A stretch of DNA of 64,000 nucleotides from an uncultured Lachnospiraceae bacterium (GCA_900550475.1 URSA01000004.1:62001-126000), one strand, 5' to 3'. Shown: positions 8,855-18,091, counted from the stretch's first letter. Notes: generated by a model not told the origin, from the sequence alone. Numbers and translations are program-made.

Positions 8855-9931
8855 GTGAAAAAGAAAATTTTCTGGATGGTGATCAGAAGGTCGCTTCTGA
8901 TTTTCTTTACAATGATCGGACTGCTGGTGCTGTCCCTGTGCGTCATTATGTTTGTGGTGTTTAAGGGTCCCTCCCCCACGGCGAGGGATGTGCTGACCAT
9001 GTCCCTGACGGAGGCGAGCGCGACCAAATGGATCCCCGGACTGTATCTGGGGGACGAGCTTGTGGCGCAGATCCGGTCGGCTGTGGCGGCGGAGCTCCCG
9101 GATGATGTGACGGACACTTCCAAGGTGGTGATCGCGAAGGACAATGTGATCGCGGGCAGCAACGAGTGGGCGGACTACCCGGATGGGATCCGCATCGAGA
9201 ATATTTCGGGGGATACCTACAACGCATACCTTATGGTAATCAGGGATCCTTCGCTGGTTTACATGGCGACCTCCTCCAAGACTTTTTCCAAGTCTGTGCC
9301 GGGAGAGCGCATCAACCGCCAGATAGAGAAGGAAGGTGCAATGGCTGCCATTAACGCCGGTGCTTTCTTTGACAACGGTACGGCAAGTCCGGAGGTGGGC
9401 AGCGTGCCCTGCGGTCTGGTGTTTGCCGGAGGGGAGTGCGTGTGGGACGACGGCAGTACCTACAACGGTTTTGCGGGCTTCAATCAGGATGATATCCTTG
9501 TGGTGGCAAAGTCCATGACCAAGAGTCAGGCGCAGGAGCTGGGAATCCGGGACGGCTGCTGTTTCGGTCCCGTGCTCATTATGAACGGCGTGGTGAACGA
9601 GGAGGCGTACAACAGCAATTCCGGCTATAATCCCCGCACCTGCATTGCCCAGCGCGAGGACGGCGCGGTGATCTTCCTCTGCGTGGACGGACGGCAGGCG
9701 GGAAGTCTTGGCGCCACCTATGCGGATCTGATCGATATTCTGGTGGAGAACAATGCGGTGAACGCCTGCAATCTGGACGGCGGCTCCTCCACCATCATGC
9801 TGTATCGGGATACCTACGGAAGATACGGCGAGGCAGGACAGGTGCAGATGATCAACAACTACTCCCTGCTGCAGCAGGAGCCGAGAAAGATGCCAACCTA
9901 TTTTATGGTGCATCCCGGAAGTGAGGAGTGA
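8855..9931 (+). CDS. Membrane-anchored phosphodiester glycosidase (NAGPA-like)
   Basis: A GTG start one base after the previous stop opens a 358-residue protein with an N-terminal signal-anchor helix (about 10-33). The extracellular part carries NAGPA-domain landmarks: AAINAGAFFDNG, CFGPVLIMNG, NPRTCIAQ, FLCVDGRQ and the NLDGGSS motif. The family removes GlcNAc from phosphodiester-linked glycans and in bacteria is often linked to exopolysaccharide or wall-polymer turnover. It lies between a glycosyltransferase and an anchored protein, suggesting a shared surface-glycan role. Confidence 0.85.
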   Translation: MKKKIFWMVIRRSLLIFFTMIGLLVLSLCVIMFVVFKGPSPTARDVLTMSLTEASATKWIPGLYLGDELVAQIRSAVAAELPDDVTDTSKVVIAKDNVIAGSNEWADYPDGIRIENISGDTYNAYLMVIRDPSLVYMATSSKTFSKSVPGERINRQIEKEGAMAAINAGAFFDNGTASPEVGSVPCGLVFAGGECVWDDGSTYNGFAGFNQDDILVVAKSMTKSQAQELGIRDGCCFGPVLIMNGVVNEEAYNSNSGYNPRTCIAQREDGAVIFLCVDGRQAGSLGATYADLIDILVENNAVNACNLDGGSSTIMLYRDTYGRYGEAGQVQMINNYSLLQQEPRKMPTYFMVHPGSEE

Positions 9932-9933
9932 GC

Positions 9934-11256
9934 ATGCGTAAGGGAAAAGTTTTTTATACAATCTATTTTGTGTGTATCGGTCTGTTTCTGGTCGGCATGA
10001 CCTGCGTGGTGGTTAAGCTGTACCGGTGGCTGGTGAATTATGAGGCATCCCAGCCGACGGCGAAGTGCGCGGAAGTGTTTGCGGAACTGTTTGAATCTCC
10101 CGACTGGGCGAAGATCTACGAGCTGTCCGGGACTGAGGACACGGTGTTTGAGGGAAAGGATTCCTATGTGGCCTACATGACCGCAAAGGTGGGCGACGAG
10201 CCTCTGACCCTGTCCGAGACCTCGGCAGGACTTTCCGGCAATAAAAAGTACGTTGTCAAGCTGGGGGAGGAAAAGCTTCTGTCCTTTACCCTTGTCAGCA
10301 GTGAGGGCGAGAAGGGAATCACCCGGTGGAGTCTGGGAGAGATCGCGCTGGAGCTGAACAGGGGCACGGGAGTCCGCATTCAGAAAAACGCGGAGGATAC
10401 CGTGTATCTGAATGGCGTCCGTCTCGGGGAGGAATACACGGTACAGCGGACGGAGACTCTTGCGGAGACCTATCTGCCGGAGGGCATTCACGGCGCGCGC
10501 ACCGAGATCCAGTGCGTGGAGGGGCTTCTGATGCCGCCTTCCGTTATGATCCTGAATGCAGAAGAGGAAGAACAGCTTGTATATTACGATGAAGAGAACG
10601 GAATTTATGTGGAGGAGCAGTCTGCGGCGGATATGCCGGAGGAGGACAGACAGACGGTGCTCTCCATAGCGCAGGGCTACTGTGAATATATGATCGGCGC
10701 GGAAAGGGGGCTTTCCAATTTCTTTGACCCGGACACGGAGATCTATCAGACCATCCGCAAGAATGAGAGCTGGATGCAGGATTACAGAGGTTACTCCTTT
10801 GAGGGAAACAATGTGACCGATTACTGCCGGTATTCGGACAGCCTGTTTACCGTCAGGGTCACACTCTCCTTAAACGTGGAGCGCAAGAACGGCTCCGTAA
10901 AGGAGTATGCGCTGGATGCCAGCTTCTTTATCGAGAAGCAGGCGGACGGAAAATACCGTGCGGTGAACATGACAAATGTGGATGTGATGCAGCCTGTCAC
11001 GCAGGTGCGTCTGGTCTACCGTTATGACGGACAGGTATTGCAGGATCAGTTTGAAGCCTCGGACACCAGAAAGCTCTCCGCACCTGTGGTGCAGGCACCC
11101 GAGGGGAAAAAGTTTTCCGGCTGGATGAGGGAGACTGTGGACGATCTGGGAAGAACCTCGGGCGAGCTTGTGTTTGTTCCAGACGAGGACGGAAATGTGA
11201 CGCTTCCCGAGGGATACAGACTGGAACCCATGACACTTTACCCGCTGTTTGAGTAG
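9934..11256 (+). CDS. Hypothetical membrane-anchored extracellular protein with C-terminal InlB-repeat-like segment
   Basis: I do not recognise a family for the main body. A transmembrane helix at about 8-30 is followed by roughly 400 extracellular residues. The last 75 or so (YRYDGQVL, then PEGKKFSGW, then LYPLFE) resemble a Listeria-Bacteroides/InlB B-type repeat, a small beta fold found on surface proteins. The ATG at 9934 lies 5 nt after GAGGAG and is preferred over the GTG at 9928. The gene directly follows the phosphodiester glycosidase and shares bases around its stop, so coupled expression and a surface role are likely. Confidence 0.65.
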   Translation: MRKGKVFYTIYFVCIGLFLVGMTCVVVKLYRWLVNYEASQPTAKCAEVFAELFESPDWAKIYELSGTEDTVFEGKDSYVAYMTAKVGDEPLTLSETSAGLSGNKKYVVKLGEEKLLSFTLVSSEGEKGITRWSLGEIALELNRGTGVRIQKNAEDTVYLNGVRLGEEYTVQRTETLAETYLPEGIHGARTEIQCVEGLLMPPSVMILNAEEEEQLVYYDEENGIYVEEQSAADMPEEDRQTVLSIAQGYCEYMIGAERGLSNFFDPDTEIYQTIRKNESWMQDYRGYSFEGNNVTDYCRYSDSLFTVRVTLSLNVERKNGSVKEYALDASFFIEKQADGKYRAVNMTNVDVMQPVTQVRLVYRYDGQVLQDQFEASDTRKLSAPVVQAPEGKKFSGWMRETVDDLGRTSGELVFVPDEDGNVTLPEGYRLEPMTLYPLFE

Positions 11257-11292
11257 CGTGTAACACACATAAGAAGAAAGGCAGAGAAGAAC

Positions 11293-11883
11293 ATGATAAC
11301 CGTTTTGAGCTATTTAGCAGAGCATTTTGATCTTCCCATACTGGAGTGGATCGCAGCCAACATCAAGTGCGAGTTTCTGGATGCCGTCATGCCGATCATT
11401 ACAAAGTTCGGGGACGGCGGAATCTTCTGGATTCTGGTGGCGCTTGTGCTTGTGTGCATCCCGAAGCACAGACGTGGAGGACTTGGCGTGGGGATTGCCC
11501 TTCTGCTTGGCGTGCTGGTGTGTAATGTGACGCTGAAGCCCCTGATCGCCAGACCGCGACCCTATGACTACCAGCTGGAGCATTTCGGGCGCACCATTAT
11601 GTTGTTGATTACGGCACCCCGGGATTTTTCCTTCCCTTCCGGGCACACGTTGGCGTCCTTTGAAGCGGCGACCGCCCTGCTTTTGTATGACCGCAGATTC
11701 GGGATTCCTGCCATGGTGCTTGCCGTGCTGGTGGCATTCTCGAGGCTTTACCTGTATGTGCACTACCCTACGGATGTGCTCTGCGCCATGGTGTTGGGAA
11801 TTGCCTTCGGCATCGTTGGATGTCTGGTTGCGGGCAAACTTATGAAAAGTACGAAAAAGGGATTGAAGTCTTGCGGAGAATAA
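11293..11883 (+). CDS. PAP2-family membrane phosphatase
   Basis: The 196-residue multi-pass protein has the three phosphatase motifs of the PAP2 superfamily: KPLIARPRP, PSGH and SRLYLYVHYPTD. Members dephosphorylate lipid phosphates such as undecaprenyl pyrophosphate or phosphatidate at the membrane. Next to a glycosyltransferase and phosphodiester glycosidase, recycling of a lipid glycan carrier is a reasonable but untested guess. An AGAAGAA stretch precedes the ATG. The spacing of 36 bp to the previous gene fits one operon. Confidence 0.85.
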   Translation: MITVLSYLAEHFDLPILEWIAANIKCEFLDAVMPIITKFGDGGIFWILVALVLVCIPKHRRGGLGVGIALLLGVLVCNVTLKPLIARPRPYDYQLEHFGRTIMLLITAPRDFSFPSGHTLASFEAATALLLYDRRFGIPAMVLAVLVAFSRLYLYVHYPTDVLCAMVLGIAFGIVGCLVAGKLMKSTKKGLKSCGE

Positions 11884-11944
11884 AGCAGATGTGCTAAGAT
11901 AAAGCATAGATTTTATGTATGTAACAGGAAAGGCTGGCGGCTTT

Positions 11945-13615
11945 ATGAGCGAAATGGAAAGCAGGAATTTTATTGAACAGGCAATAGAGAAGGATCTGGC
12001 GGAGGGTGTGTATGATACCGTGCATACACGTTTCCCCCCGGAACCCAACGGTTATCTGCATATCGGACATGCAAAGAGCATTCTTTTGAACTACGGACTG
12101 GCGCAGAAATACCACGGCAAGTTCAACATGCGTTTTGACGACACGAATCCCACCAAGGAGAAGGAGGAGTTTGTGGAGTCCATCAAGGCGGATATCGCGT
12201 GGCTTGGCGCGGACTGGGAGGACAGGCTGTTTTTTGCATCCAACTATTTTGAGCAGATGTATGAGGGCGCTGTCAAGCTCATCAAAAAGGGGAGGGCGTA
12301 TGTGTCCGATCTGACCGCGGATCAGATCCGGGAATATCGCGGAACTCTGACGGAGCCGGGCAAGGAGGATCCCGGCACCGCAAGGAGCGTAGAGGAGAAC
12401 CTGAAACTGTTTGAGGAGATGCGCGCCGGCAAGTACGGTGACGGGGAGAAGGTGCTCCGGGCAAGGATCGACATGGCATCCCCAAATATCAATATGAGAG
12501 ATCCGGTTATTTACAGGGTGGCGCACATGACCCACCACAACACGGGGGACAAATGGTGCATCTATCCCATGTACGATTTTGCGCATCCCATCGAGGACGC
12601 CATTGAGGGCATTACCCACTCCATCTGTACCTTGGAATTTGAGGATCACAGACCGCTCTACGACTGGGTGGTACGCGAGCTGGAGTATCCTCATCCGCCC
12701 AGACAGATCGAGTTTGCAAAGCTGTACCTGACCAACGTGGTGACGGGTAAGCGTTATATCAAGCGCCTTGTGGAGCAGGGAATTGTGGACGGCTGGGATG
12801 ATCCCAGACTGGTGTCCATCGCCGCGCTGCGCCGCAGGGGATTTACGCCGGAGTCCATCAAGCTGTTCGTGGAGCTCTGCGGTGTATCCAAGGCAAATTC
12901 TTCCGTGGATTACGCAATGCTGGAGTACTGCATCCGCGAGGATCTGAAGAAGAAAGCGCCCCGCATGATGGCGGTGCTGGATCCCGTCAAGCTGGTGATC
13001 GACAATTATCCGGAGGGCGAGAACGAGCTTCTGACGGTGCCCAATAATCTGGAAAACGAGGAGCTTGGCACCAGACAGGTTCCCTTTGGAAAAGAGCTTT
13101 ATATTGAGAGAGAGGACTTCATGGAGGAGCCGCCCAAGAAATATTTCCGTCTGTTCCCGGGCAATGAGGTGCGTCTGATGAACGCCTATTTTGTGACCTG
13201 CACCGGCTGTGTGAAGGACGAAAACGGCAAGGTGACGGAGGTCCATTGTACCTACGATCCCGCCTCCAAGGGCGGAAACAGCCCCGACGGCAGAAAAGTA
13301 AAGGGAACGATTCACTGGGTTCCCGCAAAGGAGGCTGTAAAGGCGGAGGTTCGTCTGTATGAAAATATTATTGATGAGGAGAAGGGTGTGTACAATGAGG
13401 ACGGAAGCCTGAACCTAAACCCCAACTCCCTTACGGTGAGAACGGATTGCTATCTGGAGCCTGCACTGGCGGACGCAAAGGCATATGACCGCTTCCAGTT
13501 TGTGCGCAACGGATTCTTCTGTGTGGATTACAAGGATTCCAAGGCGGGAGCGCCGGTCTTTAACCGTATTGTTTCGTTGAAGAGTTCGTTTGTTTTACCA
13601 AAGAAGGAGGATTGA
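11945..13615 (+). CDS. glnS: Glutaminyl-tRNA synthetase
   Basis: The protein of about 556 residues, close to the 554 of E. coli GlnRS, charges tRNA-Gln. The class I HIGH motif is at 39-42. The GlnRS-type catalytic region continues through THSICTLEFEDHRPLYDW, and the C-terminal anticodon-binding beta-barrels are complete. The usual MSK-type loop reads VTGKR at 266-270, a variant of the KMSKS signature. The ATG at 11945 has AGGAAAGG 11 nt upstream and gives the usual length; the ATG at 11915 would add ten residues without a clear ribosome site. The T-box class seen before tyrS is not present here. Confidence 0.93.
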   Translation: MSEMESRNFIEQAIEKDLAEGVYDTVHTRFPPEPNGYLHIGHAKSILLNYGLAQKYHGKFNMRFDDTNPTKEKEEFVESIKADIAWLGADWEDRLFFASNYFEQMYEGAVKLIKKGRAYVSDLTADQIREYRGTLTEPGKEDPGTARSVEENLKLFEEMRAGKYGDGEKVLRARIDMASPNINMRDPVIYRVAHMTHHNTGDKWCIYPMYDFAHPIEDAIEGITHSICTLEFEDHRPLYDWVVRELEYPHPPRQIEFAKLYLTNVVTGKRYIKRLVEQGIVDGWDDPRLVSIAALRRRGFTPESIKLFVELCGVSKANSSVDYAMLEYCIREDLKKKAPRMMAVLDPVKLVIDNYPEGENELLTVPNNLENEELGTRQVPFGKELYIEREDFMEEPPKKYFRLFPGNEVRLMNAYFVTCTGCVKDENGKVTEVHCTYDPASKGGNSPDGRKVKGTIHWVPAKEAVKAEVRLYENIIDEEKGVYNEDGSLNLNPNSLTVRTDCYLEPALADAKAYDRFQFVRNGFFCVDYKDSKAGAPVFNRIVSLKSSFVLPKKED

Positions 13616-13617
13616 CG

Positions 13618-14466
13618 ATGGCGGGTTTATTGTCAGGGCTGGCGAACCTTGGACTCGGGGATCTGGAGAATGCCAAGGTGTACGAGGAGCCCAAGGAAGA
13701 GAAGCATGAGGAAAAGCAGAGTACTGTTGTGGTGCCGCAGGAGAAGGATCTGGTGTATGACCGCAGTTTCCTGTGTCCGGTCTGTGATCAGAAGATCACC
13801 AGCAAGGTTATGAAGACCGGAAAGGCAAAGCTTCTGCATACCGATCCGGATCTCCGCGCCGTCTATGAAGGGGTCGATCTCCAGAAGTATGATGTGGTGA
13901 CCTGCCCAAAGTGCGGTTTCTCCGCAGTGACCCGGTATTTTAAGCCTATGACCTCCGTGCAGGTAAAGCTGATCCGCGAGAAGATCTGTAAGAGCGTGCA
14001 GCTGAAGCCTCACACCGGAGATATCTATACTTACGAGGAAGCCATGGAGCGTTACCAGCTTGCGCTTGCGTGTGCGATTGTGAAGCAGGCAAAGGCTAGC
14101 GAGAAGGCATATATCTGTCTCAAGGCTGCATGGCTGCTGCGCGGCTGGCAGGAGGAACTGGCAGGCCAGGGCGCGGGCGAGGATAAGCTGACACCGCTTA
14201 AGGCGCAGGAAAAGGAATACCTGCAAAATGCATATGAGGGCTTTGTCAGTGCGGTCAGCACCGAGAGCTTTCCAATCTGCGGTATGGATGAAATTACCAT
14301 AGATTACCTGATTGCCGTACTCGCAAAGCAATTCGGAAGGTATGATGTGGCTTCAAAGCTGATTGCCTCCATTCTGACTTCCCCGTCGGCGGGCGCAAGA
14401 ATGAAGGACAAGGCAAGGGATCTGAAGGAAGAGATCCTTGCGGAGTTAAAAAGAACAAAGGGATGA
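13618..14466 (+). CDS. DUF2225 family zinc-ribbon-like protein
   Basis: The protein of about 282 residues matches the DUF2225 pattern. An early CPVC and a later CPKCGFSA pair probably bind zinc, followed by an all-helical, TPR-like region. The biochemical role of the family is not established. AAGGAGG precedes the ATG at 13618 by 8 nt; the in-frame TTG at 13612 overlaps the glnS stop and is less likely. The position immediately after glnS and before the MocR gene implies co-transcription. Confidence 0.75.
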   Translation: MAGLLSGLANLGLGDLENAKVYEEPKEEKHEEKQSTVVVPQEKDLVYDRSFLCPVCDQKITSKVMKTGKAKLLHTDPDLRAVYEGVDLQKYDVVTCPKCGFSAVTRYFKPMTSVQVKLIREKICKSVQLKPHTGDIYTYEEAMERYQLALACAIVKQAKASEKAYICLKAAWLLRGWQEELAGQGAGEDKLTPLKAQEKEYLQNAYEGFVSAVSTESFPICGMDEITIDYLIAVLAKQFGRYDVASKLIASILTSPSAGARMKDKARDLKEEILAELKRTKG

Positions 14467-14469
14467 GAT

Positions 14470-15900
14470 ATGTATGATATGACCATGGAGCTGCGCGCAG
14501 ACGGAGGAAAACGTCTGTATGAGCAGATTTACGAACATATCCGGGATGAAATCAAAGGAGGGAAGCTGCTCGCGGGAGAGCGGCTTCCCTCTACGCGCAC
14601 ACTGGCGGAGTACCTTCAGGTATCCCGGAGTACGGTGGATTTTGCCTATGAACAGCTTTTGTCGGAGGGCTATATTGAGTCGCGCCCCTGCAAGGGCTAT
14701 TTCGTGTGCGCGCTGGAGGAACTGCCGGAGGCGGCGGTGGCGATTGCTACGACCGGACAGGCTGCGCCGCAGATGGATTCTCCAAAGACCCGGACGGCGG
14801 ACATGCCCATAAAGTATGATTTTTCCCCCAACGGACTTGACATGAGCGCGTTTCCGTTCAGCGTGTGGAAGCGGATCACCAAGGATATCCTGAACGAGGG
14901 AAACGCGGATCTCTTTGCACTGGGGGAACCGCAGGGAGATTACGATCTGCGCCAGACCATTTCCAGATACCTCCACGCTTCGAGAGGTGTGAACTGTACC
15001 CCGGAGCAGATTGTGGTGGGGGCTGGAAATGACTACCTTCTGCTGATTTTGGAGAAACTGCTGGGACGCCATGCGGGAGTTGCCATGGAAAATCCCACCT
15101 ACCGGAAGGCATTTCGTATTTTTGAATCCTTTGCCTACCGGGTGGAGATCGTGGACAGCGACGAGAACGGCATGCGGGCGGACGCCCTTGCGCGGACGGA
15201 TGTGCGGGCTGCCTATGTGATGCCCTCCCACCAGTATCCGCTTGGGGTCACTATGCCCATCGGCAGGAGAATGGAGCTTCTGAAATGGGCGGGCGCCGCG
15301 CCGGAGCGGTATCTCATCGAGGATGATTACGACAGTGAGTTCCGTTACCGGGGCAAACCGATCCCCTCCCTTCAGGGGGCGGACACCTCCGGGAGAGTCA
15401 TATACATCGGTACTTTTTCAAAATCCATTGCACCCGCCATCCGCATCAGCTTTATGGTGCTGCCGCCCGCTCTTTTGCAGCGCTACCGTGAATCGTGCCG
15501 TATCTATTCCTCCACAGTGTCCCGTATCGACCAGCGGATATTGAATGTGTTTGTGAGGGACGGTTATTTTGAGCGCTACTTAAACAAGACCCGCAAGCTA
15601 TACAGGGAAAAGCATGACTTGCTTTTGCAGGAGCTGAAGCCGTTTGCGGAGCGGTTTCTTGTGAAGGGGGAGCATGCGGGACTGCATCTTTTACTGGAGG
15701 ATAGGAGCGGTGATGCGACGGAGCAGGAGCTGATCAGATGGGCAGCAGAGGTGGGCGTTAAGGTGTACGGACTGTCGGATGCAGGGATCGCCCCGACCGC
15801 AGATAGTAACCCTGCCACGGTGCTTTTAGGGTACGGCGGACTGAAACAGCCGGAGATCAGCGCAGGCGTAGGGCTTCTTGCGGATGCGTGGCTGAAATAG
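14470..15900 (+). CDS. MocR-type (GntR-aminotransferase) transcriptional regulator
   Basis: The 476-residue protein has a GntR winged helix-turn-helix (about 15-75, with RLPSTRTLAEYLQVSRSTV) joined to a fold-type I aminotransferase domain. Conserved landmarks include MPSHQYPLG, EDDYDSEFRY and a GTFSKS lysine expected to bind PLP. Such proteins often sense PLP, GABA or amino acids (PdxR, GabR). No pyridoxine or GABA gene is adjacent, so the target is unknown. It starts 3 bp after the DUF2225 stop and is the last gene before the bidirectional terminator. Confidence 0.88.
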   Translation: MYDMTMELRADGGKRLYEQIYEHIRDEIKGGKLLAGERLPSTRTLAEYLQVSRSTVDFAYEQLLSEGYIESRPCKGYFVCALEELPEAAVAIATTGQAAPQMDSPKTRTADMPIKYDFSPNGLDMSAFPFSVWKRITKDILNEGNADLFALGEPQGDYDLRQTISRYLHASRGVNCTPEQIVVGAGNDYLLLILEKLLGRHAGVAMENPTYRKAFRIFESFAYRVEIVDSDENGMRADALARTDVRAAYVMPSHQYPLGVTMPIGRRMELLKWAGAAPERYLIEDDYDSEFRYRGKPIPSLQGADTSGRVIYIGTFSKSIAPAIRISFMVLPPALLQRYRESCRIYSSTVSRIDQRILNVFVRDGYFERYLNKTRKLYREKHDLLLQELKPFAERFLVKGEHAGLHLLLEDRSGDATEQELIRWAAEVGVKVYGLSDAGIAPTADSNPATVLLGYGGLKQPEISAGVGLLADAWLK

Positions 15901-15941
15901 GAAGGAATCCGGCCGGAAGGGCTTTTTGCATCAAAGTTGCG

Positions 15942-15990
15942 AAAAAAGAGCGCGTGGGAGAGCAATCACTTGCCTTCTCACGCGCTTTTT
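15942..15990. terminator. Bidirectional terminator between convergent genes
   Basis: AGCGCGTG (15949-15956) pairs with CACGCGCT (15979-15986). Six A precede the stem and five T follow it, so it can stop transcription from both sides: the MocR operon on plus and the small acidic protein gene on minus. Confidence 0.85.
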
Positions 15991-16004
15991 GTCGCTGTAT
16001 GAAC

Positions 16005-16361
16005 TTATTCCTCTGAGGATGCGTCCTCATCCTCATCAAAAAATTCTTCTACTTTCTCAGCCTTATCTTCAGCGGCGGAAACGAGGGAAGAGAGCTTTTC
16101 AAAGGGAGCTTCCTCCTTCTTTTCTTCCTCTGCAGGAGCTTCCTTCTGCTCTGAGTCGGCGTTCTCGTGATTTAAGGCAACATAGGAGCGGTTGGATTCC
16201 TGCTCGTCCAGATCGTCACTGAAATCATCATAATCATCATCTTCATCACCGTTGTAATCGGCGGCAAGTTTCCCCTTGCTCTGAAGATAATAGTACACGC
16301 CTGCGCATGCAGCAGCGGCAGCCGCTGTGAAAAGTAAGAATTTTCCAAATTTCTTAGCCAT
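16005..16361 (-). CDS. Small acidic membrane-anchored protein, function unknown
   Basis: The 118-residue product begins with a basic stretch (MAKKFGK) and one hydrophobic helix of about 18 residues. A long tail very rich in Asp and Glu follows, with a predicted helical end. The start at 16361 is chosen because GAAAGGAGT lies 8 nt upstream; a longer frame to 16391 lacks a ribosome site. I recognise no family. The composition resembles small YtxH-like envelope proteins, but that comparison is loose. Confidence 0.7.
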   Translation of the reverse strand: MAKKFGKFLLFTAAAAAACAGVYYYLQSKGKLAADYNGDEDDDYDDFSDDLDEQESNRSYVALNHENADSEQKEAPAEEEKKEEAPFEKLSSLVSAAEDKAEKVEEFFDEDEDASSEE

Positions 16362-16496
16362 GAGTGGGTACTCCTTTCGTTCTCCGGACAATTTTCTGTT
16401 GTAACTATTCTAATACTATTTTATGGAAAAAGAAAGAGATTATGTATAAAAATTTCATAAAAACCCTGTGAAAAATGTGATGCCATATAATGGCGC

Positions 16497-16525
16497 TTGC
16501 ACGGAGGCGGATTCTATGCTATATT
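16497..16525 (+). promoter_or_regulatory. Promoter of the TetR gene
   Basis: TTGCAC at 16497-16502 and TATATT at 16520-16525 are 17 bp apart, with a TG one base before the -10. The following leader is about 50 nt. Confidence 0.55.
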
Positions 16526-16580
16526 TATTTTCTGACCGATTAAGTCAATGAGGAAATGAAAACCGGGGGTTAGTCACAGG

Positions 16581-17183
16581 ATGAACGGCAAGTTTTTTGA
16601 CCTGAAAAAGGAAAAACAGGACAGAATGATCAATGCAGCGCTGAAGATTTTTGCGCAGAACGGCTATCGTCATGCCAGTACGGATGATATTGTGCGCGAG
16701 GCGGCGATCAGCAAGGGTCTGCTTTTCCATTATTTCGGCAGCAAGCTCGGCACCTATACGTTCGTCTACGATTACAGCGTCCGCTACATGGTGCTGGAGC
16801 TGAAGGCAGCCGTGTCCGCCACGGAGACAGACCCCTTTGAGATATGGAAGCAGATCGAGCAGGCGAAGCTCCAGGCCCTGCGCAGATATCCTTACATGCA
16901 GCAGTTTCTCACCAGATCCATGAGCGAGGATGTGGGAGAGGCTCTGCTTGCCTGCGAGGAGATGCGGACGACGCTTGCCGATACCTACGAGAGCTTCCGG
17001 GCGCGGATGGATTTTTCCTCGCTGACCGCCGGAATAGATGAGGATAAGCTGTGCAAGATGGTGGATTACACATTGAAGGGCCTCATGGCGGAGCGCTTCT
17101 GGGATGCCTCCTTCCAGCCGGAAATGATTTATCGGGAGAACGTTTCGTATATCGATATGATGCAGCAGATGGTTCGCGGATAA
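16581..17183 (+). CDS. TetR family transcriptional regulator
   Basis: The 200-residue protein has a TetR N-terminal helix-turn-helix: a FAQNGYRHASTDDIVREAA-type segment followed by SKGLLFHYFGSK. The C-terminal ligand-binding domain is diverse. It has its own promoter. It ends 4 bp from the convergent Cys-rich protein gene, so no regulated partner is evident from position. The ribosome site is weak (ACAGG next to the ATG, with GGGGG further upstream). Confidence 0.88.
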   Translation: MNGKFFDLKKEKQDRMINAALKIFAQNGYRHASTDDIVREAAISKGLLFHYFGSKLGTYTFVYDYSVRYMVLELKAAVSATETDPFEIWKQIEQAKLQALRRYPYMQQFLTRSMSEDVGEALLACEEMRTTLADTYESFRARMDFSSLTAGIDEDKLCKMVDYTLKGLMAERFWDASFQPEMIYRENVSYIDMMQQMVRG

Positions 17184-17187
17184 GCCA

Positions 17188-17946
17188 CTATTTGTTTCGC
17201 TTGTAGGGAGGATCCGCCGGGTATCCTCCTTTTAGCTTCTGCATACCGCGCTGGATGGCGTCTCTGGAGTTTTTCCAGTCGGCGTCCTTGTTCAGGTAGT
17301 CAAACTTTTCGATGAGCCATGACACATCCTCGGAGAGCCGTTCCAAATTGCGGTGCATGAGCGTGCAGAGCATCTCGTAGAAGTCGGAGCGCTCACGGTC
17401 GGAAAGCTTGGTGTCGCAGGCCTCGCAGAGGTCGCCGAAGTGGCTGAGACAGAACCCTTTTCCGGTTTCGATTCGGCGGCGGAAATCCTCGTCCTGTCCA
17501 TACATGTAGAAAAAGGTATCAAGGTAGCGCTCATAATGCTCCTTGAAATTGTTGCAGATGTAGCAGGAGGCTTCCTTTTCCCGCACCCATGCGGTGACGG
17601 GGTTCTGCGACGACTCCTTTTTCAGCCGGTCCCGCAGGGAGAGTTTTCCGGGCCTGTATGCGGCGGTCTGGCGCTCAAATTCCTCCATCATGCGCTTGTA
17701 ATGGGTCTTTAGGATCCATCCGTTTCCGAGCGTGTTGCCGTAGTCAAACATTTTTTTGAAATGGGCTTTGCAAAAGCCCTGACGATCCGTTTTGTCCCGG
17801 ACGTCACTCTCCATGTAGGAGGAGGCGTTGCCTAAGGCAAAGTCCAGAAGATCCTGTTCGAGCTTGCGCTCAATGTAGCAGAAGGGACATTCATCGTCCG
17901 CGTTTACGGCATCATTCAGGGGGATCATATACAGTTGTTCTTTCAT
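17188..17946 (-). CDS. Cysteine-rich DUF6062-like protein
   Basis: The protein of about 252 residues carries four paired Cys/His motifs: CPFCYIER near the N-terminus, GFCKAHF, CYICNNF and GFCLSHF. They look like two metal-binding half-sites repeated in the sequence. It resembles proteins labelled DUF6062 in Lachnospiraceae, a name I give from memory. Function is unknown; a zinc or iron-sulfur site is plausible. GGAGG lies 6 nt before the ATG at 17946. A minus-strand promoter (TTGTTT, 17 bp, TACAAT) ends at 17985. Confidence 0.65.
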   Translation of the reverse strand: MKEQLYMIPLNDAVNADDECPFCYIERKLEQDLLDFALGNASSYMESDVRDKTDRQGFCKAHFKKMFDYGNTLGNGWILKTHYKRMMEEFERQTAAYRPGKLSLRDRLKKESSQNPVTAWVREKEASCYICNNFKEHYERYLDTFFYMYGQDEDFRRRIETGKGFCLSHFGDLCEACDTKLSDRERSDFYEMLCTLMHRNLERLSEDVSWLIEKFDYLNKDADWKNSRDAIQRGMQKLKGGYPADPPYKRNK

Positions 17947-17984
17947 CGTAACCTCCGTTGCGAAAATGCTTTGCTCTTTTCTAT

Positions 17985-18013
17985 ATTGTAGGGGATGGAC
18001 AATCAAAAAACAA
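17985..18013 (-). promoter_or_regulatory. Promoter of the Cys-rich protein gene
   Basis: On the minus strand, TTGTTT (18013-18008) and TACAAT (17990-17985) are 17 bp apart. The -35 overlaps the left arm of the inverted repeat at 17999-18042. Confidence 0.5.
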
Positions 18014-18042
18014 TCAGTAAAACTTAATAATTTTTTGATTGT
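17999..18042. repeat. 12-bp perfect inverted repeat between divergent genes
   Basis: ACAATCAAAAAA (17999-18010) and TTTTTTGATTGT (18031-18042) are exact reverse complements separated by 20 bp. They overlap the -35 of the minus-strand gene and lie about 50 bp before the MBOAT start. This could be an operator shared by both genes or a simple hairpin. Confidence 0.6.
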
Positions 18043-18091
18043 GATTCCGGTTTGAGGAGAATACTATTTTAATATAAATACAGATTGTGAT

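Noticed and set aside
11894..13315. 473-codon minus-strand open frame opposite glnS
   Set aside because: It is a shadow of glnS; the glnS protein is complete and conserved.
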